Positions 23,895 to 32,401 of a stretch of 36,772 nucleotides of DNA are shown here, in pieces; the first letter of the stretch is position 1; every line of letters starts with the position of its first letter. Below the pieces are notes generated by a model that worked only from the letters and a program-made list of their open reading frames with translations, was not told where the DNA came from and did not search any database. The position numbers and the translations under genes are program-made. Where the stretch lies: positions 1-36,772 of the forward strand of contig NZ_RHOV01000022.1 in the NCBI RefSeq assembly GCF_003946655.1. Direction: 5' to 3'. The DNA is from Lapidilactobacillus achengensis. GTDB lineage: Bacteria; Bacillota; Bacilli; Lactobacillales; Lactobacillaceae.

Positions 23895-24115
23895 AGGTTT
23901 TGGTGGGTGTGGGCGGGGACGCAACCGCCTCAGGACGTTTGTCGTGGCTGGAACGCGGTGGGCACTGTTTTGAGCCAATCCGCAAAGTGCGCGGCTTGTC
24001 TCAAAATCGTGACCGCCGCGTTCCACCACCCCCAGCCCGACCTGGAGCCCCACCACATCTGCCAACCACCAACGCCACGCGCAGCGCAAGCTGCGGCCAA
24101 TCTACTTTTAGCATA
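23895..24115. repeat. Family A structured repeat, copy 2
   Basis: The ~80-bp core at 24018-24096 is nearly identical to copies 1 and 3. The left arm differs: GGAACGCGG (23950-23958) pairs with CCGCGTTCC (24015-24023), and TTTTGAG with CTCAAAA inside. It fills the spacer between the phosphodiesterase and the ClC gene; no gene is seen in 23879-24216. Confidence 0.75.
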
Positions 24116-24216
24116 GTAGCTCACATCGATTTAATTAGACAACGCCGTAGCCGCAATTGCCCGGGCGCCTTGACCAATCACCGTTTTGGGGTTTAAATAG
24201 AATTGAGGTGTTGACG

Positions 24217-25773
24217 GTGCGAAAACTACGGGCGACTTTAGATACGACCCATGTAAGTTATATTTTCAAAGGATTATTAGTGGGACTGATTGCCGGTTTA
24301 GGGGTCAGTCTTTTTCGCTTATTGATCGAAGAATCGTTGCGAGGCTGGCGGTTCCTCTATGGCCGCGCTCACGGCAACGGTTGGTGGCTGGTGCTGATCG
24401 TGGCGCTATTGGTGTTGATCGGCGTGATCAACGTGGTGCTGATCAAGCAACAGCCCCACATTATGGGCTCAGGGATCCCCGAAGTCGAGGCGCAGTTGGA
24501 GGGGAGTTTGCAACTTCACTGGTGGTCGATTTTGTGGCGGAAATTTGTCGGTGGGGTCTTGGCGATCGGCGCCGGCCTCTTTCTCGGGCGTGAAGGTCCC
24601 TCGATCCAGTTGGGTTCCTCGATCGGCGAAGGCTTCGCGGCTTTGACCAAGGAAAAAGGCACCGACGCCCGCGTGTTGATCGCGGCGGGAGCGGCCAGTG
24701 GCTTATCGGCGGCGTTCAACGCTCCGATGGCTGGGACGATGTTCGTGTTGGAAGAGGTCTACCATAATTTCTCGCCGCTGGTCTGGATGACCGCCTTGTC
24801 CGGGGCAGTGGGTGCCAATTTCGTGTCCTCCAATTTCTTCGGTTTAACGCCGGTCTTGCATCTGGAGTACGCGGATAATTTTCCCTTGGCGTTATACTGG
24901 CACCTGATTTTATTGGGGATTTTCCTTGGGGTGATGGGCATCGTGTACCAGCGCATCCTGTTGTACATGCCCAAACTTTATGAGAAAATCGGCAAACTTC
25001 CGCGGTACGCTGACGGGATCGTGCCCTTGTTATTGGTCACGATCGTTGGTTATTACTGGCCGCAAACGCTAGGCGGCGGCAACGGCTTGATTTTGAGCTT
25101 AGCCCAGCAACAACCGGCGGCGTTAGTGGTTTTCGGGCTCTTTAGTCTACGGTTTATTTTCTCAATGATTTCTTACGGGTCCGGTCTACCTGGGGGCATC
25201 TTCCTGCCGATCCTGACTTTGGGCGCGCTCTTAGGCGATTTCTACGCGGTGATCATGGTCAACTTGCACCTTTTGCCCAAGGCGTTGATCCTCAACTTGG
25301 TGATCGTGGCCATGGCCGGTTACTTCGCCGGGATCGGGAAAGCGCCCTTCACCGCGATTCTGCTGATCACCGAAATGGTCGGGAATTTAAGCCATTTGAT
25401 GCCGCTGGCCGTGGTGTCCTTGACCGCTTATTTGGTCGTTGACCTGCTAGGTGGCGCGCCGATCTACGAATCCCTAGCTGCGAAAATGACGCTAGACCAG
25501 AAATTGGCCAAATTGACCGGGCGCAACGACCGCATCGAGATCCCGGTTTTCGAAGGCACACGGTTCGTCGGCTTGCAAGTGCGCGATGTGGAATGGCCGA
25601 CTAACACACTGCTGATGTCGATCCACCGCGGTTCTCGGGAAGTGATCCCCAAGGGTGACACCGAGATCCTCGCCGGCGACACCCTGGTGATCTTGACCGA
25701 CCACAACCAACGCGCCCAAGTCAAAAAGGAGATCATCGCCCTCAGCCAACAACCTGACCGCGTACGAATCTGA
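24217..25773 (+). CDS. ClC-family chloride/proton antiporter with TrkA-C-like domain
   Basis: 518 residues from a GTG with GAGGTG 6 bp upstream. ClC selectivity motifs are all visible: GSGIPEVE, GREGPSIQ (with the gating glutamate) and GLPGGIFLP, with a YF-type region AGYFAGIGKAPFTA. The internal proton-path glutamate position in VLEEVYHNFSP argues for antiport rather than channel activity. About ten helices are followed by a cytosolic C-terminal domain (about 440-518, IPVFEGTRFVGLQV and GDTLVILTD) of TrkA-C/RCK_C type that may sense a ligand. Roles known for relatives include acid resistance. Confidence 0.92.
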   Translation: MRKLRATLDTTHVSYIFKGLLVGLIAGLGVSLFRLLIEESLRGWRFLYGRAHGNGWWLVLIVALLVLIGVINVVLIKQQPHIMGSGIPEVEAQLEGSLQLHWWSILWRKFVGGVLAIGAGLFLGREGPSIQLGSSIGEGFAALTKEKGTDARVLIAAGAASGLSAAFNAPMAGTMFVLEEVYHNFSPLVWMTALSGAVGANFVSSNFFGLTPVLHLEYADNFPLALYWHLILLGIFLGVMGIVYQRILLYMPKLYEKIGKLPRYADGIVPLLLVTIVGYYWPQTLGGGNGLILSLAQQQPAALVVFGLFSLRFIFSMISYGSGLPGGIFLPILTLGALLGDFYAVIMVNLHLLPKALILNLVIVAMAGYFAGIGKAPFTAILLITEMVGNLSHLMPLAVVSLTAYLVVDLLGGAPIYESLAAKMTLDQKLAKLTGRNDRIEIPVFEGTRFVGLQVRDVEWPTNTLLMSIHRGSREVIPKGDTEILAGDTLVILTDHNQRAQVKKEIIALSQQPDRVRI

Positions 25774-25975
25774 AAAATTGGCGGGCCTCTACTTGAGCTA
25801 ATTGTCCAATAACTCGCGCCAGAATTGACAGGAATCAAACGACCAGTCATCAGGGCAACCGAATTTGCCAGCCCAGCCAGCTGAAAGCAATCAAACTGGA
25901 AACAATCAGCTGACACAGCCCAGTGGCACTCAAACTTCCAGCAAAGAACCAACCAATCTTAAACCAGACGAAAAA

Positions 25976-26020
25976 AATCAGCGGCAGTCGCTAAAAAAAC
26001 GACTGCCGCTGATTCTTTTT
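25976..26020 (+). terminator. Terminator downstream of the ClC gene
   Basis: Perfect 15-bp stem AATCAGCGGCAGTCG/CGACTGCCGCTGATT with a 9-nt loop and CTTTTT after it. It lies ~200 bp beyond the stop codon. The stretch between (25774-25975) is low-complexity, with repeated CAATCA and CCAG motifs. Confidence 0.9.
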
Positions 26021-26409
26021 ATGTGGCGAGGCTCGGCCGAAATGGTTTTTCCAAATTGAAATCAAGCCAATTTGTCTTTGGGGCTGATATATGGTAACAC
26101 CACCTAGTTTGAAGACTAGATCGGTTCATCTTGTGCGATTTGAACCACTTTATTCACCGTTCAAGCAATCCCTAGTGAGAACGGACAATTAGCAAGACCT
26201 TACGCTAGTTCCGCAGACAAGCTTTACTGGTGTCGCCAATTTAAAGATTGGAACCACTAACCACGATCTTCAATGGCGTGGCGCCACATTATTTGAACAC
26301 AGCAAATCAGTTGGCGTGCGTGCTCAAACGACTGTTAAAACGTTGAGCGGCTGGAGCGGAGCGAATCGGGGTGAGATCGCCGTCAACCTGTTGTGTTCCG
26401 CGTTGAAAC
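26021..26409. other. Gene-free spacer with repeat remnants
   Basis: No gene is supported. Minus-strand sequence at about 26183-26268 resembles 29767-29848 (family C, see there). From about 26340 the sequence looks like a decayed right half of family B (CAACCTGTTGTGTTCCGCG) before the complete copies B3-B4. Confidence 0.45.
26183..26268 (-). repeat. Family C repeat, copy 2
   Basis: On the minus strand GTGGTTAGTGGTT is followed by a 33-bp segment (GGCGACACCAG...GGAACTAG) that matches 29796-29828 at 25 of 33 positions, mostly by C/T changes. Complementary arms AAGAT/ATCTT flank the GTGGTTAGTGG motif. Nature unknown. Confidence 0.45.
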
Positions 26410-26523
26410 GTGTTCGCCGACCTAGCTTCCTGCGCTTAGCTACGCAATTGTTCCGGAAGCAAAGTGCGGCTTCCAAAACAATTGCTAGGCTAATGCTCAG
26501 AAGCTGACCAGGTCGGCTCACAC
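26410..26523. repeat. Family B structured repeat, copy B3
   Basis: 114 bp. Stems GTGT/ACAC, GCCGACCT/AGGTCGGC, AGCTTC/GAAGCT, TAGC/GCTA, CAATTG/CAATTG, GGAAGC/GCTTCC. The basal stem changed from GTGC/GCAC on both arms. Constant loop motifs are as in the other copies. Confidence 0.85.
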
Positions 26524-26536
26524 TCTGTTTTGAAAC

Positions 26537-26650
26537 GTGCTCCACACAACTGACTTATGCGCTTAACTACGCCAGGCTTCTGGAGGCAAAGCCCAACCTC
26601 CAAAATCCTGGCTAGGTTAATGCTCAAAGTCAACCCGTTGTGTTCCGCAC
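26537..26650. repeat. Family B structured repeat, copy B4
   Basis: 114 bp, 13 bp after B3. Stems GTGC/GCAC, ACACAAC/GTTGTGT, TGACTT/AAGTCA, TAAC/GTTA, CCAGG/CCTGG, GGAGG/CCTCC: every stem but the basal one differs from B1 on both arms and still pairs. Family A copy 3 follows almost directly. Confidence 0.85.
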
Positions 26651-26651
26651 T

Positions 26652-26816
26652 CTGACGTTGGTGGGCAGTTTACTTGTCTGGCGGAAGGTCGGGCTGGGGG
26701 TGAGTCAGTTGTGCCCGCCGCGTTCCACCACCCCCAGCCCGACCTGGAGCCCACCACACTTGCCAACCACCAACGCCCCGCGCAGCGCAAGCCGCGGACA
26801 ATCTGCTTTTCAAAAG
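26652..26816. repeat. Family A structured repeat, copy 3
   Basis: A 17-bp perfect stem (AGGTCGGGCTGGGGGTG at 26686-26702 with 26729-26745) has an outer stem CGTTGGTGG/CCACCAACG. Compared with copy 1 the same main stem closes a much shorter loop (26 nt instead of ~108). It ends 10 bp before the stop codon of the exporter gene on the minus strand. Confidence 0.8.
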
Positions 26817-26825
26817 CAACGTAAA

Positions 26826-28445
26826 CTAGGGATGAACGGTGACTTGATCCAGCCGAATAATCTGATCGTAATCCTTTAAGTGTGCGTCAGGAACTTGATG
26901 AGCCACTTCAATGAGAGTTTGCTGACTGGCCATAAATAGCTGATGGATCTGCTCAGCCGTCTGTTGATCCAATGACGAAGTAGCCTCGTCGGCGAGAATG
27001 ATCGGCCGATCATACAACTGCGCGCGGGCAATTTCTAAGCGCTGTAATTCACCACCAGAAAGATTCTGCCCATTCTCACCGACTTGATAATTCAACCCTT
27101 CACTGGTACTGAATTGCGCCAATCCGGCATTTGTCAGCGCCTGTTGCAACTGGTCAACGCTGAACTCGCGGCCTAAAGTGAGATTGAATTTGATCGTATC
27201 ATCAAACGCGAACGGTTGCTGACTGATCCAGGCAAACTGTTCTTCAACCGTTGTCGGCGAATAGTCAGCGATCGGGTGCCCATTGAACGTATAATTGCCA
27301 GCGCTGGGAACCAGTTCGTCTTGCAAAACCGCCAATAAAGTTGATTTGCCAAAGCCAGAGGGAGCGGTGAGTAACACTTTCTCGCCGGCCGCGATTTTGA
27401 CATCCAACTGACTAAATAGTTCGTGTTGGTCAACGGTCACGGCCAGTTGGCTTAACCGCAAGTCATGAAAGTCGCTGATTGCGGCGGCATGATTCGCTTC
27501 AGCTTGTTCTTCCGCGCGCCTTGCTTGATTTTGTTTAGCGGTCAGCACCCGGGCTTGGATCTCCTTGACGGTTTGCCGCTGATTATTCGCGCCAACGATG
27601 GCCATCAAAGGATTGGTAACGCTATTCGATAACTGCATCACCGACACGAAACTAGCCAAGCTCAAAGCGCCCAAAATAATCCGATAGACACCCACACCGA
27701 ACGGAAAGGTCATTGCCGTGAGCATGGCGACCGTGTAAGCCAAGGTGTTGGCCACGCCAATCGTCAAATTCATCCGCCGCAAATTATGCTCCAACTGCGC
27801 ACCCTGGCCCAACAGTTTACGCCCTAAATTAGCTTCGGCTTGGTAGGTGCGGATCGTCCGTTGCCCGGTTAAAACATCCTTCAACCGATTGGTGAAACCG
27901 GCATTAGCTTGCGACCACTCCTTGCCGCGGGAACTGATCCTGCCTTGGGTAAGATTAGAAATCAACAGTGGCACCAACGAGCCAACGAAGAAGGCCAGTG
28001 TGGTCCAAATATCATAAGTCAATGACGCGACCAACGCGAACACAAAAGTTAGCAAATTGGTGGCAATACCCATCTCAGCCTTGATCCCATTCGTTTCAAG
28101 CTGTTTCAAGTCATTGGTCATGAACGAAATATTCGCCGAAATCAGCTTCTTTTCAGGCGCCTCCGCGAGTAATTCTGTAATCATGATTTGCTTTATTTCC
28201 AGATTGGCGTCCGCCACGTAACGAGTTTCCGCGTTAACTTGCAGCAAGCTCACCCCGCAGAAGATCAAGAACCCAATGACAGCAATCACACTATTTTGCA
28301 AGAACATTGTCAGGTTGGCCTTGGTTGCCGCCGCAATAAAGCGCCCAAGAATAAACGCCATGAAAACACTTTGAAGGCTATCCAGCGCTGTCCAGAACAA
28401 GAAATTAATCAGTTTCAACTTTTTCCCAAACTTAAAAATTAGCAT
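26826..28445 (-). CDS. ABC exporter, membrane domain fused to ATPase
   Basis: 539 residues from the ATG at 28445 (GGAG 8 bp upstream; a GTG at 28454 overlaps that site). The N-terminal ~310 residues contain about six helices of the type-I exporter fold. The ATPase carries Walker A APSGFGKST, signature LSGGELQRLEIARA, Walker B PIILADEATSSLD and H-loop VAHQ. Such half-transporters work as dimers and export peptides, lipids or drugs. The truncated gene at 13709-14836 is a relative. A minus-strand promoter lies at 28701-28674. Confidence 0.92.
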   Translation of the reverse strand: MLIFKFGKKLKLINFLFWTALDSLQSVFMAFILGRFIAAATKANLTMFLQNSVIAVIGFLIFCGVSLLQVNAETRYVADANLEIKQIMITELLAEAPEKKLISANISFMTNDLKQLETNGIKAEMGIATNLLTFVFALVASLTYDIWTTLAFFVGSLVPLLISNLTQGRISSRGKEWSQANAGFTNRLKDVLTGQRTIRTYQAEANLGRKLLGQGAQLEHNLRRMNLTIGVANTLAYTVAMLTAMTFPFGVGVYRIILGALSLASFVSVMQLSNSVTNPLMAIVGANNQRQTVKEIQARVLTAKQNQARRAEEQAEANHAAAISDFHDLRLSQLAVTVDQHELFSQLDVKIAAGEKVLLTAPSGFGKSTLLAVLQDELVPSAGNYTFNGHPIADYSPTTVEEQFAWISQQPFAFDDTIKFNLTLGREFSVDQLQQALTNAGLAQFSTSEGLNYQVGENGQNLSGGELQRLEIARAQLYDRPIILADEATSSLDQQTAEQIHQLFMASQQTLIEVAHQVPDAHLKDYDQIIRLDQVTVHP

Positions 28446-28922
28446 TCTACTCACTCCAAAAGAATATTATCAGCACAAAACCAGGGCGCCAATTATACAT
28501 TTAATCAAATCAAGTAACGCGCTGTCGTTATGTCAGCGCCAACACTTCTGGGATTTCAAGCGTGGTCTTTGCCAAGCATCCGATAAATGACGACACGAAT
28601 GACCGCTGAGTTGAGTAAGGATCAGACTTGAAACGATTATTATTAAAAGATAATTATTAACTTGGTTAAGAATATTATATCTCATAAGTAAGACGAATCA
28701 ATACTTTTCTCATTTTTTTGTAATCACTCATTATTTTCTTTAATAATTCGTTTATGTGGGCGGGTACAAAGCGTTTTCTGTGGCTGGGCCGCTGGGAAAA
28801 AGTCAGGCGATGGGACAGCTGCTGATCAGGCTGGGTGCTTTTGCTGGGCTAGTACTTTTGCGCAGTGGTTGTGCCGGCGACGTTCTGGTTGTGATGGTTG
28901 TCTTAGCGACTAAAGCAACTGC
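28446..28922. other. Spacer upstream of the ABC exporter
   Basis: It holds the predicted minus-strand promoter (28701-28674) and an AT-rich tract at 28640-28740. The part 28755-28925 has a short open frame ending at 28925, without a ribosome site or known domain; I do not call it a gene. Confidence 0.4.
28674..28701 (-). promoter_or_regulatory. Predicted promoter of the ABC exporter gene
   Basis: On the minus strand TTGATT (28701-28696), 16-bp spacer, TATAAT (28679-28674). The leader to the ATG at 28445 would be about 220 nt. Confidence 0.55.
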
Positions 28923-29591
28923 CTAAAGTTTCTTTTCAAAGCCTTCCATGGGGGCTAGGGTGTTCTGATAAGAGGCTTGGGCGGTTTCGTCATCAGTAAA
29001 GTGCATCACGCTGCGGAAGGCGGTGCGCAAATATTCTTGCATCGCCCCGGGGATCGCCAGTTCGTCCATGTCCAGCGCGCTGAAAGTCGTCCGAAGACTA
29101 GCTGGGGTGTTGGTCGCGACTTTTTGGACCCACTGTGGTTCGCGGAGCAATTCGCGTCCGATCGCCACAAAGTCTGCGCCATCATTGATCGTGGCTTCCG
29201 CGTCTGCGGGTTGTTCCAACGAGCCGACGCCGATCAACGGGATGACGCCAGCGGTATGCGCCGCGAATTGCGACAGTAGGGTTTCGGTATTTTGCGGATC
29301 ATTGAGGGAGGTCCGTTGGTAACTGCCCATGGATAGATGGAGATAATCAACTTTATCCTTGATTTGATCCACGAAATACAGCGAATCGGCCAAGCGGATC
29401 CCCGGCGTTTCCAACTCTTCTGGGGAAAGGCGATAACCAACCACGAACGGTCCAGTGGCGTAACGCGCAACCACTGCTTGCACTTCCGCAATCACCGCTA
29501 GCGGAAATTGCAACCGCCGCTGACGGGTGCCACCCCATTGATCGGTGCGCTGATTTGAATTCTCCGAATAAAATTGTTGCAACAAGTAAGT
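28923..29591 (-). pseudogene. NADH:flavin oxidoreductase (old yellow enzyme family), 5'-truncated
   Basis: About 222 residues of the C-terminal two thirds of an OYE-type TIM barrel. It starts abruptly at TYLLQQFYSENSNQRTDQWGG, which is internal in the family (normal length ~370). Further motifs: VVGYRLSPEE, DYLHLSMG, then IPLIGVGS and DFVAIGRELLREP, which bind FMN. The ~160 N-terminal residues, promoter and ribosome site are absent; upstream sequence is unrelated. The remaining frame is intact, so decay is recent. Confidence 0.85.
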
Positions 29592-29844
29592 GGTCTTGAA
29601 TGGGTCTAGAAGAATGAAATGGTTGTTATCAAGGTATTGGGGTCAGAATTTCAATATGCACTTTTTCGGAGTAGTCGCCAACTTATTCATAAACGGTCAA
29701 GTACTTGCCGAAGTCAATCACACTTTCTAGCCTAAGCAATCTCGTCGGCTAATAAGCCGTGTCTCGTTGATCTGGCCTACCATAGTTAATAACTGTGGTT
29801 AGTGGTTATTAGGTCGGTGATACTAGCACAGCCTGTCTGATGAA
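29592..29844. other. Spacer with family C repeat, copy 1
   Basis: No gene seen. 29767-29848 contains GTGGTTAGTGGTT followed by GGTGATACTAGCACAGCC and CTGTCTGATGAACTAG, the counterpart of the minus-strand sequence at 26183-26268. AATAAC/GTTATT arms flank the GTGGTTAG motif here, against AAGAT/ATCTT in the other copy. Confidence 0.45.
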
Positions 29845-30045
29845 CTAGGGGAAGTTTTTGATGATTCGTTCTGTTCCCAACAAATGTTTACATAACTTTA
29901 AATTCATTTCTGCTACTTTTTTACTGATCTCCCTTGAACTCATAATGATTACACAACCATCTTCGATATGTCGGCGCCTAACAAATTGGTGAGGTACAAT
30001 AGATAATAGAGGCCGTGAAATCAACAATGGCAGTATTTGTATCAC
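29845..30045 (-). pseudogene. Unidentified reading-frame remnant
   Basis: 66 residues from a GTG; the frame stays open further upstream past 30110. The part RRRHIEDGCVIIMSSREIS, KKVAEMNLKLCKHLLG looks like genuine protein (amphipathic helix, ordinary composition), while the N-terminal side has no start signal. I recognise no family. It is probably the C-terminal end of a former gene whose beginning was replaced by the XRE regulator region. Confidence 0.35.
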
Positions 30046-30133
30046 TGGATATTTTGCTAAAGACCACTGTGACTCAGACTCAAGCTCGACTTTTCCTGAG
30101 ATTATTGCGATAACAATAGTGGAGGTTAGGATT

Positions 30134-30781
30134 ATGACTACTTTTGGTGAGAATTTGAAACAGGTCCGGCACTTACACCACCTGACCCAAGTGGAACTTG
30201 CTGACCAACTAAATATTTCGCGTTCAGCTATTTCCAGTTGGGAAGTTGGCCGAAGCTACCCAGATCTGGATATGCTGGTCAGTTTAAGTCGCGTTCTCCA
30301 AATCTCCGTTGATCAATTAATCAAGGAGGCGCCTGTAATGGTTGCAACAATTAGTCGCGAACAACACAACAATCGGAAAAGAAAGCTTGCCTTACGAATC
30401 ATTATTCCTGTTTTCTTTGCGTTATCAGTATTCACCGCATATCTGGTTTACCAGGATGTGGATGCTGTTAATCGGTTTTTCTCACCTAATTGGTCGGCTG
30501 GGTTGACTATTAAGAAACGTCAGGCTAACGTGTGGACCACTGTGGTCTGGGACCAAGGTTCACTGGTTAAGGGTTCGATTTTCAGAAAGTCGACATTGAC
30601 TAATCATGTCGCCAGCACCAGTCAAGTCAGGGTGCGCCTGGTCGATCGAAACGGTCAAGCGCTGGGAAAATCCTTTAGCCTTAAACCAGGACAGCAGCGA
30701 AAACTGAACGTTAAGTCACGACAAGTCTTTCGGGTTAAAGTCAAGTTACCTCAAGGCAGGTACATCCTAAATTGCCATTGA
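30134..30781 (+). CDS. XRE-family regulator with membrane anchor and extracytoplasmic domain
   Basis: 215 residues. The N-terminal Cro/C1-type helix-turn-helix (about 1-60) contains LTQVELADQLNISRSAISSW and SYPDLDMLVSLSRVLQISVDQL. A basic stretch (NNRKRKLAL) precedes one transmembrane helix (about 87-105). The C-terminal ~110 residues would lie outside the cell. The ATG at 30134 has GGAGG 9 bp upstream. Such one-component membrane regulators can sense an envelope signal directly. No obvious target gene is adjacent, since a mobile element follows. Confidence 0.85.
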   Translation: MTTFGENLKQVRHLHHLTQVELADQLNISRSAISSWEVGRSYPDLDMLVSLSRVLQISVDQLIKEAPVMVATISREQHNNRKRKLALRIIIPVFFALSVFTAYLVYQDVDAVNRFFSPNWSAGLTIKKRQANVWTTVVWDQGSLVKGSIFRKSTLTNHVASTSQVRVRLVDRNGQALGKSFSLKPGQQRKLNVKSRQVFRVKVKLPQGRYILNCH

Positions 30782-30930
30782 TTTAGTGACCGGCGATAAT
30801 CTGTTAAGACGTAATCTGACCAAACGTACATTATTTCCCGGGAACAATGACACATTTTGTGTATGTCCCGTAGTATCAACGTTTCTAGCACCACCGATTT
30901 TACGGTGGCACAGTTTTGACCCTTTTCAAA
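30782..30930. other. Left end of the mobile element (candidate att region)
   Basis: The spacer between the regulator and the integrase 3' end, where the attachment site of an integrase-first element is expected. It has hairpins CCACCG/CGGTGG (30891-30908) and an imperfect GACACA/TGT-GTC pair. I could not find a matching direct repeat at the right side by eye. Confidence 0.4.
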
Positions 30931-32064
30931 TTATTTTGGCTCATCGGGCACCTCCATGGAGAATATCCCGTTGAGCTTTTTTGCGACTTCAAAGTTACTG
31001 TTGGGGTAAAGATGACCGTAAGTGCCGAGCGTCGTTTCGATGTCCTCATGTCCCAGACGTTCTTTAATCTGGAGCGGGTTTTCACCGAGACTGATCAACA
31101 GCGACACATGCGAGTGGCGGAGGCCATGCACGGTAATCCGCTGAACTTTGGCGAGTGTACTGTACGCGTCCACAATATCCAAAAATTGCCCGTCAGAGCA
31201 CGGAATCCCATCACGTGAGAATACCCACTCGGACGTCACCATCGCCGCTTGTGCGACCTGCCACGCATCTAAGCACGCAATGGTATCATCATCAAGCGCC
31301 ACGGTACGGCGACTGGCGGCAGTCTTTGGCGCTGGAGTTTCAAACCAGTTGCGGTTGTGATAGTCCATGGTCTTATTGATGTTCACCGTCTTAGCTTCAA
31401 GATCAACGTCTGTCCACTTTAACGCCCGTGCTTCACCGCTACGCAAGCCAGACATGAACATGAACCACAACATCGTGTAATCAAAGCGGCCAGTGTACGT
31501 GTTGGTGTTCGTCTTGGCGAGTACCTTTTGGAAGTCGGCTTGCGTCCAGAAATTGATCTTCGCTTTCTTCTTTTTGATGAGGCCAACGACCCGTACTGGA
31601 TTCTCGTTGATGATACCAAGCGCCTTAGCACGTTCAAGCACTTGGCCTAACATAATGTTGATGGTACGCGCATAGGATTGCTTACAGTCTTTGAGTACGC
31701 TGACTTGCCAATGTTGCACATCAATCGGCCGAATTTGGTCAATGATGATGTCGTTGAACCTAGTCAGATACTCACTGTTCATCAAGACTAGCCGCTGACG
31801 GTAGGTGCGTGGCTTTACTTGGGTTTTGTACCAAGGCTTGAACACGTCTTCCATAAAGTCGCTAAACTTAGTCTGCTTAATGTCCTCATCATCGGCGATC
31901 CCCGCCGCCAACATTGCAACTCTTGCTTTTTTCGCATCCGTTTTCGTTTTGAAGCCGCTGGCACGTTTTTGAATTCGTTTGCCAGTTCGTTTGTCAGTTC
32001 CTAAGCTTACGCGGAAGCTAAAAGTGCCGTCCGCCTGTTTGGTAATATGGTCTTTCGTAGTCAA
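30931..32064 (-). CDS. int: Tyrosine recombinase (integrase)
   Basis: 377 residues. An N-terminal arm-binding domain (about 1-60, GTFSFRVSLGTDKRTGKRIQ), a SAM-like core-binding domain (65-165) and a catalytic domain follow. Active-site residues are visible: Arg in GLRSGEA, HGLRHSH (His-x-x-Arg), a His in RLGHEDIETT and the nucleophile Tyr in TYGHLYP. It starts at a TTG with AAGGAGG 7 bp upstream, overlapping the DUF3173 stop by 4 bp, so the two are translationally coupled. It catalyses insertion and excision of the element. Confidence 0.94.
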   Translation of the reverse strand: MTTKDHITKQADGTFSFRVSLGTDKRTGKRIQKRASGFKTKTDAKKARVAMLAAGIADDEDIKQTKFSDFMEDVFKPWYKTQVKPRTYRQRLVLMNSEYLTRFNDIIIDQIRPIDVQHWQVSVLKDCKQSYARTINIMLGQVLERAKALGIINENPVRVVGLIKKKKAKINFWTQADFQKVLAKTNTNTYTGRFDYTMLWFMFMSGLRSGEARALKWTDVDLEAKTVNINKTMDYHNRNWFETPAPKTAASRRTVALDDDTIACLDAWQVAQAAMVTSEWVFSRDGIPCSDGQFLDIVDAYSTLAKVQRITVHGLRHSHVSLLISLGENPLQIKERLGHEDIETTLGTYGHLYPNSNFEVAKKLNGIFSMEVPDEPK

Positions 32065-32324
32065 GATAGTTCCTCCTTAACTGCGGAAAGGCCACTTGGT
32101 GCACCCTCAAGTTGGCTTAGTTTCAAGCCTAATACTGCGTCTACTGCTTCCACTGGAACACGGTCTACGCCTTTCTTACCGTACCATCCAAGGCCACGTT
32201 TGAGCAACAACTCTTTTGCCATTTTGATGATACGGCTTGCTTGCGATTGACTGTACCCCAGCTTGATAAGGTCAGCTCTAGTCATCGTCAGGAAGACTGG
32301 CTGTTCTGGTACGTTAATATTCAA
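32061..32324 (-). CDS. DUF3173 protein, probable excisionase partner
   Basis: 87 residues starting at a TTG with AGGAAG 8 bp upstream. It contains an HTH-like core: LIKLGYSQSQASRIIKMAKE, then KRGLGWYGKKGVDRVPVEAVDAVLG, the DUF3173 pattern. These proteins are encoded directly upstream of integrases in Tn916-like and related elements and probably steer excision direction. The 4-bp overlap with int supports joint action. Confidence 0.85.
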   Translation of the reverse strand: MNINVPEQPVFLTMTRADLIKLGYSQSQASRIIKMAKELLLKRGLGWYGKKGVDRVPVEAVDAVLGLKLSQLEGAPSGLSAVKEELS

Positions 32325-32401
32325 TCAAATCGCTTCCTAAAGTTTGGTGGGAGTGAGATAATCAAACCAGATAGAACCCATATTTTATCTGTGAAGGGTG
32401 A

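Noticed and set aside
24170-24198. Promoter of the ClC gene (TTGACC-17-TTAAAT)
   Set aside because: Its start would fall on the ribosome site at 24205, leaving no usable leader; the match is probably by chance.
28755-28925. Short hydrophobic frame ending at 28925
   Set aside because: No ribosome site or promoter, no recognisable family; open only over ~50 codons.
29815-29848. Hammerhead ribozyme core (CTGATGA)
   Set aside because: The matching GAAA core and three stems are not present, and the second copy of the repeat reads CTGCGGA.
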